Shown: piece after piece, positions 53,421 through 63,908 of the stretch
How positions within the stretch are numbered: the stretch's first letter is position 1
Layout: each line of letters opens with the position of its first letter
Origin: Symbiodinium natans
Lineage: Eukaryota; Sar; Dinophyceae; Suessiales; Symbiodiniaceae
Direction of reading: 5' to 3'
Assembly (NCBI GenBank): GCA_905221605.1
Contig: CAJNDS010002071.1
Coordinates: forward strand, 522,001 to 586,000
Length of the DNA stretch: 64,000 nucleotides
Made by a program: the position numbers and the translations under genes
The notes under the pieces: generated by a model
Told to the model about the DNA's origin: nothing
Database searches by the model: none
What the model saw: only the letters and a program-made list of their open reading frames with translations

Positions 53421-54432
53421 ACAAAGTTTCTCAGACGGTCCGCGGCAAAATGTGCTTTTTGCCTAGGCGGGAACGTCATGGTCGCTCGAAAATAGACACT
53501 GTTACACACTTTCGGCCCCTGCAACATAGCAATTCTTAAGCAGACATGTGCGTTTTGCCTGGGTTTCAGCACATTCCACATTCTGGCCATGCCAAAAAAC
53601 ACACGTCGCGCTACAGGCGCTCCTACCTGTTCATTAGAATGGGTATTTTGAGAGAATTTTTGCGAGTTACCTTCAAGAGTTGCGAAGCCAGCGTGTCAGG
53701 TCCCGTCCAGGATGCCATTCCTCTTCCGACGAGGGCGCTTGCGGCATCTTGGCAGCAACGGTTGCCTTTTTTTTCGGTTTTGGGGTGAAGGGCTTTAGGT
53801 TGAAAATTTGGGACTTTGGGCCGGGCTTCGGCTTGAGGTTGCGTGTCCCCAGGCTGGATTGCCCTTCACCCTGTAACTTGGGGGTTCCTAAAGTAGGGAG
53901 GATCCTGGTTTGGGGTAGATGAGGGTTCCCCCTATTTCGGGAAATGCTCAGGCGCTTTTGGCAATGAGGTCTGGGATGTACATTCGTAGATGGCTACCCT
54001 ATGAGACCCTAACAACCCCTTATAGCCTAAGAACCCTCAACCTAAAACCCTAAACCGTAAATCCTAAACCCTGAACCCTAAACCCTAAACCCTCCCTCAT
54101 CCGCAAATCCAAAGCCCACTCGTCACCCTGGCCGGAGAGGCCTGGGTTAGCATGGGTTCGACTCTGCTCAGCCAAGAGAAAAACTGAACGACCAGCACAA
54201 GTTCCTTGCGGTTTAGGGTTAAAGGGTTCACAAGGTTTCAGGTTTGTAGGGTTTAAGGTTTATGAGGTTTAGGGTTTAGGAGTCAAGGTTTAAAGGGTTG
54301 AGGGTTTGTAGGGTTTAGGGTTTAGGGTTTAGCGTTTAGGGTTTAGGGTTTAGGGTTAGGGTTTAGGGTTTAGGGTTAGGGTTTAGGGGTTGTAGGGTTT
54401 AAGTTCCTGGGCTTGGGGCATCCCATGTCCAG
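53421..54432. other. Unique stretch then arrays, no supported gene
   Basis: 53421-53870 is unique with open frames on both strands but no domain. A family-3 element (TTGGGGGTTCCTAAAGTAGGG) lies at about 53877-53945. 54120-54186 is open on both strands (plus: VTLAGEAWVSMGSTLLSQ; minus: KELVLVVQFFSWLSRVEP), undecided. T-strand array 54250-54400. Confidence 0.5.
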
Positions 54433-54470
54433 GGCGACGGCTGCATACTGCTCGCCGCGCCAGGATCAAG
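54433..54470 (+). CDS. Candidate micro-exon with consensus donor
   Basis: GTCCAG acceptor, frame GDGCILLAAPGS, GTGAGC donor. Short but with one of the better donors. Confidence 0.45.
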
Positions 54471-54700
54471 GTGAGCTGCAGGACCATGCGCCGCCTCAGG
54501 GTTTAGGGTTTAGGGTTTAGGGTTTAGGGTTTAGGGTTTAGGGTTTAGGGTTTAGGGTTTAGGGTTTAGGGTTTAGGGTTTAGGGTTTAGGGTGCTCCTT
54601 AGGACCCCAAATCCCGAAACTTCCCTAAACCTATCTCCCCCTTGGGAATTGTTGTTCAACGACGGAACGCTGAAGTCCCCAACCCCCACTTCGGCCGCAG

Positions 54701-54772
54701 GAGGCCGAGTCGGCGCTGGGCTCCGTAAAGCGGGTGAGGCGGGCGCCGCCCGGCTCCGCAGAAGTTTTCTTT
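54701..54772 (+). CDS. Candidate exon, basic
   Basis: GCCGCAG acceptor, frame EAESALGSVKRVRRAPPG then SAEVFF; could end earlier at GTGAGG (54734) in phase 0. Followed by a TTTAGGG array. Confidence 0.5.
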
Positions 54773-55136
54773 AGGGTTTAGGGTTTAGGGTTTAGGGTTT
54801 AGGGTTTAGGGTTTAGGGTTTAGGGTTTAGGGTTTAGGGTTTAGGGTTTAGGGTGGGTTTATTTAGGGTTTAGGGTTAGGGTTTAGGGTTAAGGGTTTAG
54901 GGTTTGAGGGTTCCAGGGCCTAAGCCCTAAACTGATAGGGGAAAGAATTACTTTAGCACATTATCTGATGTCATAGAAATCACATAAATATGTACCAGAT
55001 TACATTTTCTAAACTAAGTTGTAGCAATACTTACATGTATGTATGTATGTATGTATGTATGTATGTATACACATATATGTATGTGTATTTGTGTATATGA
55101 AATTTTAAATGTGTATTCACTTGATTGGAGCCCCAG

Positions 55137-55217
55137 GGCCGAGCTTGGCTCACAGCAAGAGGACTCGAGGGATGTGCAGGTTCAGTTGAAGCAGCGTCTC
55201 GGAAGCTCTGCCCGAAA
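55137..55217 (+). CDS. Candidate exon, Gln/Glu-rich helix
   Basis: CCCAG acceptor, frame AELGSQQEDSRDVQVQLK then QRLGSSARN. Follows TATG repeats (55036-55070). May join the exon at 55266. Confidence 0.5.
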
Positions 55218-55265
55218 CCCTAAACCCTAAACCCTAAACCCTGAACCCGAAACCCTAAACCCCAG

Positions 55266-55314
55266 AACTCTGGACCAGCTCAGGCATGAGCACCGCCTGA
55301 GCCTGGACGAGGCG
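55266..55314 (+). CDS. Candidate exon, charged helix
   Basis: CCCAG acceptor after CCCTAAA units, frame TLDQLRHEHRLSLDEA, GTTTAG donor at the following TTTAGGG array. Confidence 0.55.
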
Positions 55315-55755
55315 GTTTAGGGTTTAGGGTTTAGGGTTTAGGGTTTAGGGTTTAGGGTTTAGGGTTTAGGGTTTTGGAGCAGGGCTGAAACGAACGCCTA
55401 GTATCAGCGTTCAGGGTTGAATCTAAAGCGTATACCAGTTGCAGAGGGCGCTCTGGCAGCGAAGCCAGGGCACTCTAATTGGGAGTGTTTGGAACGGATC
55501 CCTCATCAATACTGTAGTCCCTAGACAATGCCGCATTGACCCCATGTACTTGACCATGCATCATTCTTCTTGTTCCCGACTCATGATCAGCAAGACTATC
55601 GACCCCCAAGACCCTTCCTGCTTTCCCTCTCAGAAAGAAGCCCTGACAAATCTTTAAAACAGTTCATGTTAAACCCTAAACCCTAAACCCTAAACCCTAA
55701 ACCCTAAACCCTAAACCCTAAACCCTAAACCCTAATTACTTTCTCTACTACGAAG

Positions 55756-55842
55756 CTCTCGCGCTTTCCGTGGCTGAAGTCCCCGGGCTGGGAGGTTCGG
55801 GAGCTCAGAGAGCAGGACGTTGAGTCCGCCGGGACCTCGGAG
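55756..55842 (+). CDS. Candidate exon
   Basis: CGAAG acceptor after a CCCTAAA array, 29 codons (LSRFPWLKSPGWEVREL then REQDVESAGTSE), then a TTTAGGG array. Protein-like; unknown family. Confidence 0.55.
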
Positions 55843-56207
55843 TTTAGGGTTTAGGGTTTTCGGGTTTAGGGTTTAGGGTTTAGGGTTTAGTTTAGGGTTT
55901 ATAGGGTTTAGGGTTTTAGGGTTTAGGGTTTAGGGTTTAGGGTTTAGTTTGGGGTTTATAGGGTTTTAGGGTTTTAGGGTTTTAGGGTTTAGGGTCCTCA
56001 ACCCGCTGAACTGACCAGCTCCCCACCTCCAAATGGCCATTATCATGCCCTCGGGTATCGTTTAATTCTCTTGACAAACCCTCAACACGAGAACCAGTGC
56101 TACTACGGGCTGCGGGCGGCACAGTCCAACCCAATGTTGAGCCCCCAAAGCCTGAACCCTAAACCCTGGGGTCACTGGCAAGTTGAAGCCTCCGCGGCTG
56201 TAGTGAG

Positions 56208-56253
56208 GACCGCATCTTGCACTCCTGGCGTGAGAACAAGGCTGCCTCTGACG
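56208..56253 (+). CDS. Candidate exon
   Basis: GTGAG acceptor, frame DRILHSWRENKAASD, GTACCT donor, then T-strand units. Short, protein-like. Confidence 0.45.
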
Positions 56254-56330
56254 GTACCTGGATGTAGGGTTTAGGGTTTAGGGCTAGACAGCCTGACAAC
56301 AGCGCAGCCCCTCAAATTTCCTTCCTGCAG

Positions 56331-56390
56331 ATGCTGAGACCCATTTTCCGACCCCGCCTCTCCAGCCTCAAGACTCTCGCACTCTTTCAG
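56331..56390 (+). CDS. Candidate exon, basic
   Basis: CTGCAG acceptor, 20 codons (MLRPIFRPRLSSLKTLALFQ), then GGGGTTTGAG. Probably follows the exon at 56208. Confidence 0.45.
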
Positions 56391-56952
56391 GGGTTTGAGG
56401 TCAGAGGGTTGAGGTCAGAGAGTTGAGGGTTTATAGGCTTTGCAGTTGAGGATTGCTTTGCAGTTGAGGATTGAAGGTGACATTCACTGCTCGCCCTAAC
56501 CCTACAACCGAGAACCTGCACCCTTTCGACACCAAGTATGCCTAAACCCCCCAAACTTATAAGGTATGGAAGCCGAACCAACATCCTGAACCCTATCACC
56601 CTCGCCCTCACTCCTAGAACCCCGCCTAAGTACCCTAGGGCCGAACCTGAAGCCCTAAACCCTGCGAACCTCAACCCCTGAACAGGCGCACCTAAGACCC
56701 TCAACCCGGATCCCTGATACCTCCACCATCCTAAAATCCAAATTAGGGTTCAAACCCGAAAGCCCTTAATCTCAAAACCCTAATTAGGGTTCAAACCCAA
56801 CCCTAAACCCTACTCCCTAAACCCTTAGTCCTAAACCCTATACTATTAAACCTAAACCCTGCTGAGGGTTCCCTAAACCCTAAACCCTTAGTCTTAGCCC
56901 TAAACCCTAAACCCCATACCCTAAACCCTACAACCCCAGCTGCTTTAGACAG

Positions 56953-57051
56953 GCGGCCGCCCCGATCCCACCGCTGGGCCTGAAGCCGGTGCTGGGCCGG
57001 AGCAAGGCGCCATGCGGGAAAGTTCCCCTTTTGAAAAACAAAAGGGCTTCT
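56953..57051 (+). CDS. Candidate exon, 33 codons
   Basis: GACAG acceptor after CCCTAAA units, phase 0 at both ends (AAAPIPPLGLKPVLGRSK then APCGKVPLLKNKRAS), GTTTAG donor supplied by the TTTAGGG array. Textbook island. Confidence 0.6.
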
Positions 57052-57337
57052 GTTTAGGGTTTAGGGTTTAGGGCTCAGGGTTTAGGGTTTCGGCTTCAGG
57101 GTCTAGGGCTGTTACTCAGGTACCTATCATTATGAATGTCCTTATGTCTAGGACGCCTACCTAGCTTACAGCCGGCTTCTATATTGTCTAGATTTCCAAA
57201 CAAGGAGCATACTTTGATTGGCAGACCATTTCTTTTGTTTTCCTTCTGTATTTCGAGTACGTAGGAGAAGGGTTCTCGTTTTCAGTGTTGACACTTGGCC
57301 CGGAGTCGTCGCCTCATCGTCCGTGCGCCCGCCACAG

Positions 57338-57427
57338 GGGCGGCGCATCTTGCGAAATCCCACACTTTGTGTTGGTTGCCAGGATGCCTAGCTCGGGCAT
57401 AATCGTGATTTCTGCCCTTGCTCTGTG
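57338..57427 (+). CDS. Candidate exon, hydrophobic end
   Basis: CCACAG acceptor, frame GGASCEIPHFVLVARM then PSSGIIVISALAL, GTGAGT consensus donor. Membrane-helix-like. The long minus-strand frame over the same bases is considered a shadow. Confidence 0.5.
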
Positions 57428-57468
57428 GTGAGTCTTCAGATTCGCCCCGAAACCCTCAACCCTTTGAG

Positions 57469-57559
57469 ACCATGTGGCAGCTCGCTGACAGGTACCTTGG
57501 GAGAACTCGCCACACCTTGCGAACATGCCGGGATCTTGTGGCTGAGGGGGTGCTGGGCT
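57469..57559 (+). CDS. Candidate exon
   Basis: TTTGAG acceptor, frame TMWQLADRYLGRTRHTLR then TCRDLVAEGVLG, GTTTTT donor-like end at a T run. Helical composition; likely continues from 57427. Confidence 0.5.
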
Positions 57560-58167
57560 GTTTTTTTTTTTTGGCTTTGCGTGTGCCGAGCTCAGGGGTG
57601 TGCAGCTGTCAGTAGAACTGCAGCTGCAGAACCAGGGTAACAGCCACAGAAAGAACCCATACTGAAATGCAGGACATGCGCAGCAGCTAGGGTTGCCGCC
57701 ATGCAGGGCCACGTTGGTAATTACCAGGAACGAGAACGAGTCCTGTCTCTTTGAAAGGTAGAAGTTGCGCTTGATGACGTCTACAATGGGTGTAGTTCCG
57801 CAGGCGAAGCTTTCACTGAAGGATTTCTGAATATGTTGGATTCTGTATCATGGGATTTGTTTCGATGGGACTCGCATTCCGCTTGCATGGGCTTGATCCC
57901 CCTCAGCATACTGCTAAGCTTCGAGTCATAAACCTCAAGAATTACACAAAGTTTGAACGTGCCATGCTATCTTTCCATATTACGTTCTGGTGGCCCCAAC
58001 CTGTCTCTGACATTCTCTGACTGTCCGAGGTCCGAAGCTCATATCAGAACTCACTGGATGAGGTGATGCTGAACCTGTTGCATGGTTTCCTCCCGAACTC
58101 CGAACTCAGGCCCCTAAACCCTAAACCCCAAACCCTAAACCCTAAACCCTAAAGCCCTGTAACTCAG

Positions 58168-58275
58168 GCCTTTTGGTCACATCGCCAAGCCACGCTTCGA
58201 CCGCTTTCCGCCGGATTTGGAGAATCGCAGACAGGCGGATCCCTACGCTTCATCTTTCGTTTTGAAATATGCTAG
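58168..58275 (+). CDS. Candidate exon before a nonamer microsatellite
   Basis: CTCAG acceptor after CCCTAAA units. Preferred frame: HIAKPRFDRFPPDLENRR then QADPYASSFVLKYA. A second frame is also open. The 3' end lies in the start of the repeat. Confidence 0.5.
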   Translation, partial: AFWSHRQATLRPLSAGFGESQTGGSLRFIFRFEIC

Positions 58276-58289
58276 CTATACTTACAAGA

Positions 58290-58530
58290 CTAAGTACACT
58301 AAGTATACGAACTAAATTAATGATACTGACTATACTGACTATACTAACTATACGAACTCTACGAGCTATTATACTAACTGTATTAACTATACGAACTATG
58401 CTAAGTATACTAACTGTACTAACTATACTAACTATACTAACTATACTAACTATACTAACTATACTAACTATACTAACTATACTAACTATTCTAACTATAC
58501 TAACTATACTAACTATACTAACTATTCTCC
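58290..58530. repeat. ACTAACTAT nonamer microsatellite
   Basis: About 15 perfect units at 58410-58525 preceded by degenerate units. Nine is a multiple of 3, so frames stay open on both strands (TILTILTIL; VSIVSIVSI); not genes. Confidence 0.95.
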
Positions 58531-58570
58531 GACTTCGAGAAGCATCGTATGCAGAGTCTCTCACATTGAG

Positions 58571-58666
58571 ATTGGTTGTCATCCATTTCGGGCGGGTGCC
58601 GCTGCGTTGGGGCTCAAGCTCGGCGGGGAGTATCCCTCGCAGCGTGAGGAGAGTGCTTCTCCCTTG
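58571..58666 (+). CDS. Candidate exon joined in phase to 58760
   Basis: TTGAG acceptor, 32 codons in phase 0 (IGCHPFRAGAAALGLKLG then GEYPSQREESASPL), GTGAGG donor. Splicing to 58760 (GTAG acceptor) is in phase. Confidence 0.55.
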
Positions 58667-58759
58667 GTGAGGACCCTTCAAGCAGCACATGCATCGAACA
58701 CCCCAAGCCCTGAAACCCCAAAACCCTGCACCCTAAAGCATCGGTTCTTCGATGAGTAG

Positions 58760-58887
58760 GGCGTCCCCGAAGCTCGAAAGCAGATGCCGGATAAGCTGCT
58801 GAACACCACCAAAGCTGTGCTCAGCGAGCCGCAGCCCAGCGTTAAGGCTTTCTGCAAGGCCGGGGGCAAACGCCTGAAGCCCAAAGG
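58760..58887 (+). CDS. Candidate exon, basic/helical
   Basis: GTAG acceptor, frame GVPEARKQMPDKLLNTTK, AVLSEPQPSVKAF, CKAGGKRLKPKG, then a GTTTAG donor. Well-formed protein composition; unknown family. Confidence 0.6.
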
Positions 58888-59138
58888 GTTTAGTTTAGGC
58901 TTTAGGGTTTATGGGGTCTTTAGGGCTCTTAGGGTTTTATAGTATAGAGACAGGGTTTACAGGTATAGGGTTTACAGAGTTTTTCGGGTTTCTAGGGTTC
59001 ATAGGATATAAGGCTAAGTTTAGGGCTTCGCCTTTAGCGTGAACCCTGCACGTAAGGTTTGGGCCCTGTGGTCCAGGTTAGGATTAGGGTTTAGGGTTTA
59101 GGGTTTAGGATTTAGGGTTTAGGGTTGCTGTTGTCAAG

Positions 59139-59216
59139 ATGGGACCCACTGGACGACAGCTCCTAGAGCCTCCCCACAGGGCCTTGAGGAATGATTCAGT
59201 TCCTGAAGAGAGCCTG
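59139..59216 (+). CDS. Candidate exon
   Basis: TCAAG acceptor after T-strand units, 26 codons (MGPTGRQLLEPPHRALRN then DSVPEESL), GTTGTG donor; the frame stays open to about 59240. Confidence 0.5.
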
Positions 59217-59399
59217 GTTGTGGCACCAGGCCCCATAAACCCTAAATCCTGCCAAGACCCGCAACCGCCAACCTGACCCATATGGTACCCTAAACCCCAA
59301 ACCCCAAACCCTAAACCCTAAACCCCAAACCCTAAACCCTAAACCCCAAACCCTAAACCCTAAACCCCAAACATCCCAAACGTATACGATGTCTGTCAG

Positions 59400-59457
59400 G
59401 CGCTACAGCCATTCTTCTGGCACCTCCGAAGGCATCTGGGAGACAGACGCTGCGCAA
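59400..59457 (+). CDS. Candidate exon, aromatic/basic
   Basis: GTCAG acceptor after a CCCTAAAC/CCCCAAAC array, frame ALQPFFWHLRRHLGDRRC, GTGGGG donor, then T-strand units. Confidence 0.55.
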
Positions 59458-59935
59458 GTGGGGGAACTTTAGGGTTTCTAGGCGTTGGAGAATAGGGTTT
59501 AGGGTTTAGGGTTGGGCTGCAAGCTGGGGAAACATCCCAAGATTTGAGTTTGTAGGGATTTAAGTGCTTAGGGTTTAGGGTTCAGGGTTTAGGGTTTAGG
59601 GTTTAGGGTTTACTGTTTCGGGTTTCGGGTTTGGGGTTTGGGGTTTGGGGTTCAGGGTTCAGGGTTTGGCGCCTCCTGCAAAAGGGATTAGGAAGTCTGG
59701 GGGCTGTAGGGTTGGGACTGGTCAGAATTCCAGTAGGAAGATCCTAAAGGATCAGCCCTGAACCGCTAAGTTGAAAGGACCCCCCTCAGAAAGGGTTTAG
59801 GTTTAGGGGGGTTTAGGGTTTAGGGTTTAGGGTTTAGGGTTTAGGGTTTAGGGTTTAGGGTTTCGGGTTTAGGGTTTAGGGTTTTACGTTTATGGTTTAG
59901 CCCTAAACCTCGCAAGCAAAAAAAACAAAATGCAG

Positions 59936-59985
59936 ACTGAAGCAGCCCTTGACCAGGTATCCAAGAGAGAGCACGCGACTTCTGG
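59936..59985 (+). CDS. Candidate micro-exon
   Basis: ATGCAG acceptor, frame TEAALDQVSKREHATSG, GTGAGC donor. The segment RKQERGLQLWQP with TAA after AGCAG (about 60027-60065) may be its terminal partner. Confidence 0.45.
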
Positions 59986-60225
59986 GTGAGCTTGGGCGAT
60001 TAGGGATTCTTGGCTTCGGAAAAGCAGAGAAAGCAGGAGAGAGGGTTGCAGCTCTGGCAGCCCTAAACCCTAAGGTTCTGTTTAGATTTCTTGGCTGTTT
60101 TGGGTTTAGGGCTGAGGGAAGTTTAGGGTTCGGGGGCTGAGGGCTTCCAGATGCGGTTTAACATACAAAGGATTACGCTCGTAGAGGTCATGAAGGCCCA
60201 GGAATCCCTTCAACTCCCTTCACTA

Positions 60226-60323
60226 TATCCCCCTTGGGAATTGTTTTTTTGTTCATATAAAACCCAAGAGGACATTAAAAATGTTCTTTTTATTAAGGTT
60301 CGAAGATTCTAAGGGGGGGTATA
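60226..60323. repeat. Short TIR element, family H5 (copy 2)
   Basis: TATATCCCCCTTGGGAATTG to TTCTAAGGGGGGGTATAG; closely similar to 3850-3947, including TATAAAACCCAAGAGGA in the interior. Confidence 0.75.
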
Positions 60324-60434
60324 GTTCAAAAGGGTTTAGGGTTAGCCCGAATCCAAAAGACCAATCACATCAGCAGAGGTGCTGAGAGTATTTCGGGCCA
60401 AGGGTCTTAGAGGGCGCCGGGCTGTGAACCGCAG

Positions 60435-60482
60435 ATGTCGGCCTTACTCACGCACGCATGCTTACGCCAGCTCGCTTTGCAG
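60435..60482 (+). CDS. Candidate micro-exon, possible GC donor
   Basis: CCGCAG acceptor, 16 codons (MSALLTHACLRQLALQ), then GCTTGA as a possible GC donor. Short. Confidence 0.35.
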
Positions 60483-60574
60483 GCTTGAGTTTGGGGAGGG
60501 CCCTAAACCCTAAACCCTAAACCCTAAACCCTAACCCCAAAGCCCCAATGAAGCCCTAAGCCATTTTTTCTGAG

Positions 60575-60639
60575 GAAGCTACAGCACGCACTGTTTGTGT
60601 TGGATGCGCTGTCGCTGAAGAGCTGTGAGGTGCCAAAGG
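60575..60639 (+). CDS. Candidate exon, helical
   Basis: CTGAG acceptor, frame KLQHALFVLDALSLKSCEV then PK, GTTTAG donor. CCCTAAA upstream, TTTAGGG downstream. Confidence 0.55.
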
Positions 60640-61060
60640 GTTTAGGGTTCAGGGAGTGTTCGCCCCCCCGCCCCCCCCTACCCCACCCACCCCGCACCAG
60701 GGTTTAGGGTTTAGGGTTTACCTGGATCCTCGGGCTCCTGCTGAATTTCAGCCTTTAGGATAAAAGTAGCCTTTTGCGCATGGGGGGCAATTTTTTTCTG
60801 GTACTTTGGGAGTGTCTGAGCATTTTCTTTCGGGAAACGAGAGCTTAGTCTTCCTGTGGGAGACACGGTTGATGCCATTCGTTACTGTCGTGGCTCGAAA
60901 CTTTTACATCCCTGACTCGTGGAGGGAACACCTTCCGAATGCCATCTATTTCGAAAGAGACCGTGGCTTCGCAAAGCGGCGTGCATAACACTGCTGCATG
61001 CATCGTTCAGTTGCGGGTGCATGAGACCTCATGGGACTGCGCACATGCAAGCCAGACCTG

Positions 61061-61130
61061 TTTTACATGAAAAACCTGTAAACCGAATGTGGAAAGAACA
61101 CCCCTGTAAATTACAGGTTCTTCATGTAAA
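61061..61130. repeat. Inverted repeat, ~20-bp arms
   Basis: TTTTACATGAAAAACCTGTA and TACAGGTTCTTCATGTAAA are inverted complements with one mismatch, about 30 nt apart; a further TTACAGGACTTTCGTGTAAA follows at about 61140-61160. Confidence 0.75.
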
Positions 61131-61328
61131 GCGGTGGGAATTACAGGACTTTCGTGTAAATGTATGTCAGTCTGTTTTTCTTGGAAAAATGGGAGGCGTA
61201 TTTGGCCGCTCCAGCGGCGAATTTGGCCGCTCTAGCGGCGGATTTTGGGGTTCGCCCGCCGGCAGCCTGCCCAAGCTCCGGAACATGCGCAGTTTCGCTA
61301 GCAACCTTACTATTCGTTAACCCTCACC

Positions 61329-61397
61329 ATGGGACATGAACTACTCCGGGAGCACGATGAAGACGATCGAGAGCTCGGCTGTTTCGGTGCCTTCTGA
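61329..61397 (+). CDS. Possible small ORF or exon, acidic
   Basis: MGHELLREHDEDDRELGC then FGAF and TGA, or in another frame DMNYSGSTMKTIESSAV. Both are protein-like; undecided. Confidence 0.35.
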   Translation: MGHELLREHDEDDRELGCFGAF

Positions 61398-61605
61398 GCC
61401 CATGCCCTAACCCTGTAAGTCACCCTATCTAGACTCGAGACAGGGATGGTCCACTCAGGCTGAGTGCATCTGAGTGTTGTGTGATCAGCGAAAGACTGGT
61501 ACAGAAAAAAGTAACCCTCTATCGGATGTAACTCCCTATGCTCAAAAAACCGTATAGCTCTGTCACTACGTATAGATTCGAAACACTACATATTGATTCC
61601 AAACC

Positions 61606-61698
61606 ATGCCTCCTGATGATAATTCTCCGAAACCCGCAGAGGCAACTTTTGAGTGCAGAGGCAACAATTTCCGACTTCCGAGCCGGCGGCAAAAATAG
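61606..61698 (+). CDS. Candidate small ORF or terminal exon
   Basis: Thirty codons plus TAG (MPPDDNSPKPAEATFECR then GNNFRLPSRRQK). Good composition, followed within 25 nt by a TTTAGGG array. Unknown family. Confidence 0.45.
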   Translation: MPPDDNSPKPAEATFECRGNNFRLPSRRQK

Positions 61699-61719
61699 AG
61701 CACACACGAGGTTTCAGGT

Positions 61720-62666
61720 AGGGTTTAGGGTTTAGGGTTTAGGGTTTAGGGTTTAGGGTTTAGGGTTTAGGGTTTAGGGTTTAGGGTTTAGGGGTTTAAG
61801 GTTGACGGTTTAGGGTACCAAATTTTGGGATCATATAGAGAATTGTGGCTTTGAGGGTCCTATGTTCAATGATAACAAGCAACCTGGAGGAAACAAACAA
61901 CCACCCCCACCCCACCCCCCAACCCATTTTTAATTTGGCTTTGTAGAATACATCGTGCTTCGAATGTCCTGGTCCTTCCCGCACCAACGACTCTAGCAAC
62001 ATCAGAAGGAACGCCAGAAGGATGCAAGGGAAGTGGGGAGGTTTGAGGGCCCATGCGCTTCCGCAAAGACACACGTAGTAGTCCTTGACCAACCTATTCT
62101 GAATCCTAAGCCAACCATAGGGCTTCCGGCACTTCGGTCGAACAACAACCCTAACACCTTCAGCCCGAACCCGCATTGCGTTAGGGTTGCACAGGCAGGC
62201 AAAATTACGGAAGTTTGCCAGGTATATCTCCCTAAAGGGCTGTATATTGGGATTCTATGCGCAGCGCAAACCCTAAGTCCTAAACACTAAGCCCTAAACC
62301 CTAACATAACCCTAAACCCTAGAACTTGAGAATCCCACGCCCTAAGCCCTATAGGGCCCAGAACAAGCTCCACAAGCACCACCCGGCCACCACCCCTTCA
62401 ACTAGTTTGAATCTCGTACAGGAAAGCTCAAGCCCCAAGCGCTTGAAGGTTCCCGAGAGTACCTCATCTGCGTGAACGTTCTACAACTGCACAACTACAC
62501 AAGTCTGCCACGGTTTAGCTCTTCCACTCCAGTCCTCATAGTAACTTAGTGAAGGTTGCCGGGTTTGGGGTTTCAGGTTTTGTACTTCAGGGGCGAGACT
62601 CATGTTCCAAGTCAAGACATGTGAGGTCAGTGCTAGAATCTAGATGCCTGCTGGTTGTGTCTGCAG
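61720..62666. other. Array and unique stretch without a supported gene
   Basis: TTTAGGG array 61720-61794; unique DNA 61800-62220 with open frames on both strands but no decisive junction; CCCTAAA-like units 62270-62330; unique DNA to 62666 with a possible islet at about 62423-62480 (GKLKPQALEGSREY). Confidence 0.5.
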
Positions 62667-63908
62667 GTGAACGCCTTTCATTTCGGAACCTGCATCAGTG
62701 CATGCGCGAAGGCAAGCTTACGTATACAGCTTTTTGAAAGAGAGGTCGGGTTCATAGGGCTTTTAGGGCTCAGAAAAGCTCCAAAGTGCCAGGCAGGACG
62801 CTGGACATTTTCCTACGTTCACAATTCAAGCTAGGTAGGCCCTGGGGATATTTAAGATCTTCCCATACTGGGTTTTAGAGGATCATATTTTGGAACATGT
62901 TTCAAAGGGGTTTATCGCATCCCCTACTATTAAACGGGTGCCCCCCCCCCCCCCCCCCAACAGCCCCCGTGAAGAGAACGAAGTTTTCTAAGGGAACGCA
63001 TGAAGCGTATGAGCGCAGTGAACGAAACCAAAGAATATAATTACGAACGGCCCTTACAAATAAAAATAAATGAGGCCGGTTTAATATTAATACAAGTGAA
63101 CTCATTAAAATATTTTACAGACGAACGAAGTGAATGCGTTAAATAATTTATGAGGTCTTTTGTTCATTCCATTCACCTTTATCTCCATTTTTAGAAAAGC
63201 ATTCTATTTGTCTTCGTTTTGTTCACTCACCATGTTCCTTTGGCAAAGAAGCCCACCTGGAATAAAATGAAGAGCAGATGAACGACATAGCCCTTACACT
63301 TACTTATTTATTTAAAGCATTCAGAGGGTGTAAGGGCCAGCCTGGAGTCAAGGGACAGGTAGGCAGGGCACCGGCCAGGAATCCCGAACAAGCCTTGAGG
63401 CTGAGCCTTAAGAGAAATAATGTTCAGCCCTACAGCCCCCTAAAGCCCTATAGAGCCTTAGAGCCTTAAAGCCCTAAACCCTAGCCCTAGACCCTAAGCG
63501 TAAAAACCAACAATCCCAGGTTCCGTGTATCAATTGCAGAGGATGACCTTCTCTCAATCTCTGCACCCCCAAGAAGCCCGGAACCTCCCCAACAGCCCCA
63601 GCAATCGCCCTAAAGGGTGTATAGGGCTTAGGGCTTCAACCCTAAGGCCCTAAACCCTAAACCCTAAACCCTAAACCCTAAACCCTAAACCCTAAACCCT
63701 AAACCCTAAACCCTAAACCCTAAACCCTAAACCCTAAACCCTAAACCCTAAACCCTAACTAAACCCTAAACCCTAAACCCTAAACCCTAAACTAAACCTT
63801 AAACCCTAAACCCCACAATCCCCTCATGTGCCGGGGAAGGCCGAATCCTGGAGGCCCGCTCTGGCACTGCTGGAGCAGATGCCCGTGATGCGGGTGGAGC
63901 CGAACACC
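62667..63908 (+). CDS. Pentatricopeptide-repeat (PPR) protein, partial, two exons visible
   Basis: Exon 62667-62711 (CTGCAG acceptor) reads VNAFHFGTCISACAK; exon 63840-63908 reads AESWRPALALLEQMP then VMRVEPNT. Both are phase 0, and joined they give one PPR unit with the I-S-A-C-x-K and A-L-x-L-L-E-x-M/P and E-P-N-T-V landmarks usual in dinoflagellate PPR proteins (organelle RNA binding). The intron 62712-63839 has a GC donor (AAG|GCAAGC) and AAG acceptor, and contains a long CCCTAAA array (63640-63810). The last exon ends at GTGCCT, which would let the unit continue with V beyond the window. Other repeats are not visible upstream. Confidence 0.65.

Noticed and set aside
57314-57712. 132-codon minus-strand gene
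   Set aside because: The plus strand holds two junction-bounded exons here (57338-57427 and 57469-57559); the minus frame has Cys/Ser/Pro-rich shadow composition.
58250-58690. Frames with TILTILTIL or VSIVSIVSI repeats on both strands
   Set aside because: Nonamer repeat ACTAACTAT keeps frames open. Only the flanking segments 58168-58275 and 58571-58666 look coding.
63540-63613. Possible terminal exon DDLLSISAPPRSPEPPQQP after ATTGCAG
   Set aside because: It lies inside the inferred PPR intron and would break the PPR unit. Kept out unless cDNA shows an alternative or overlapping transcript.
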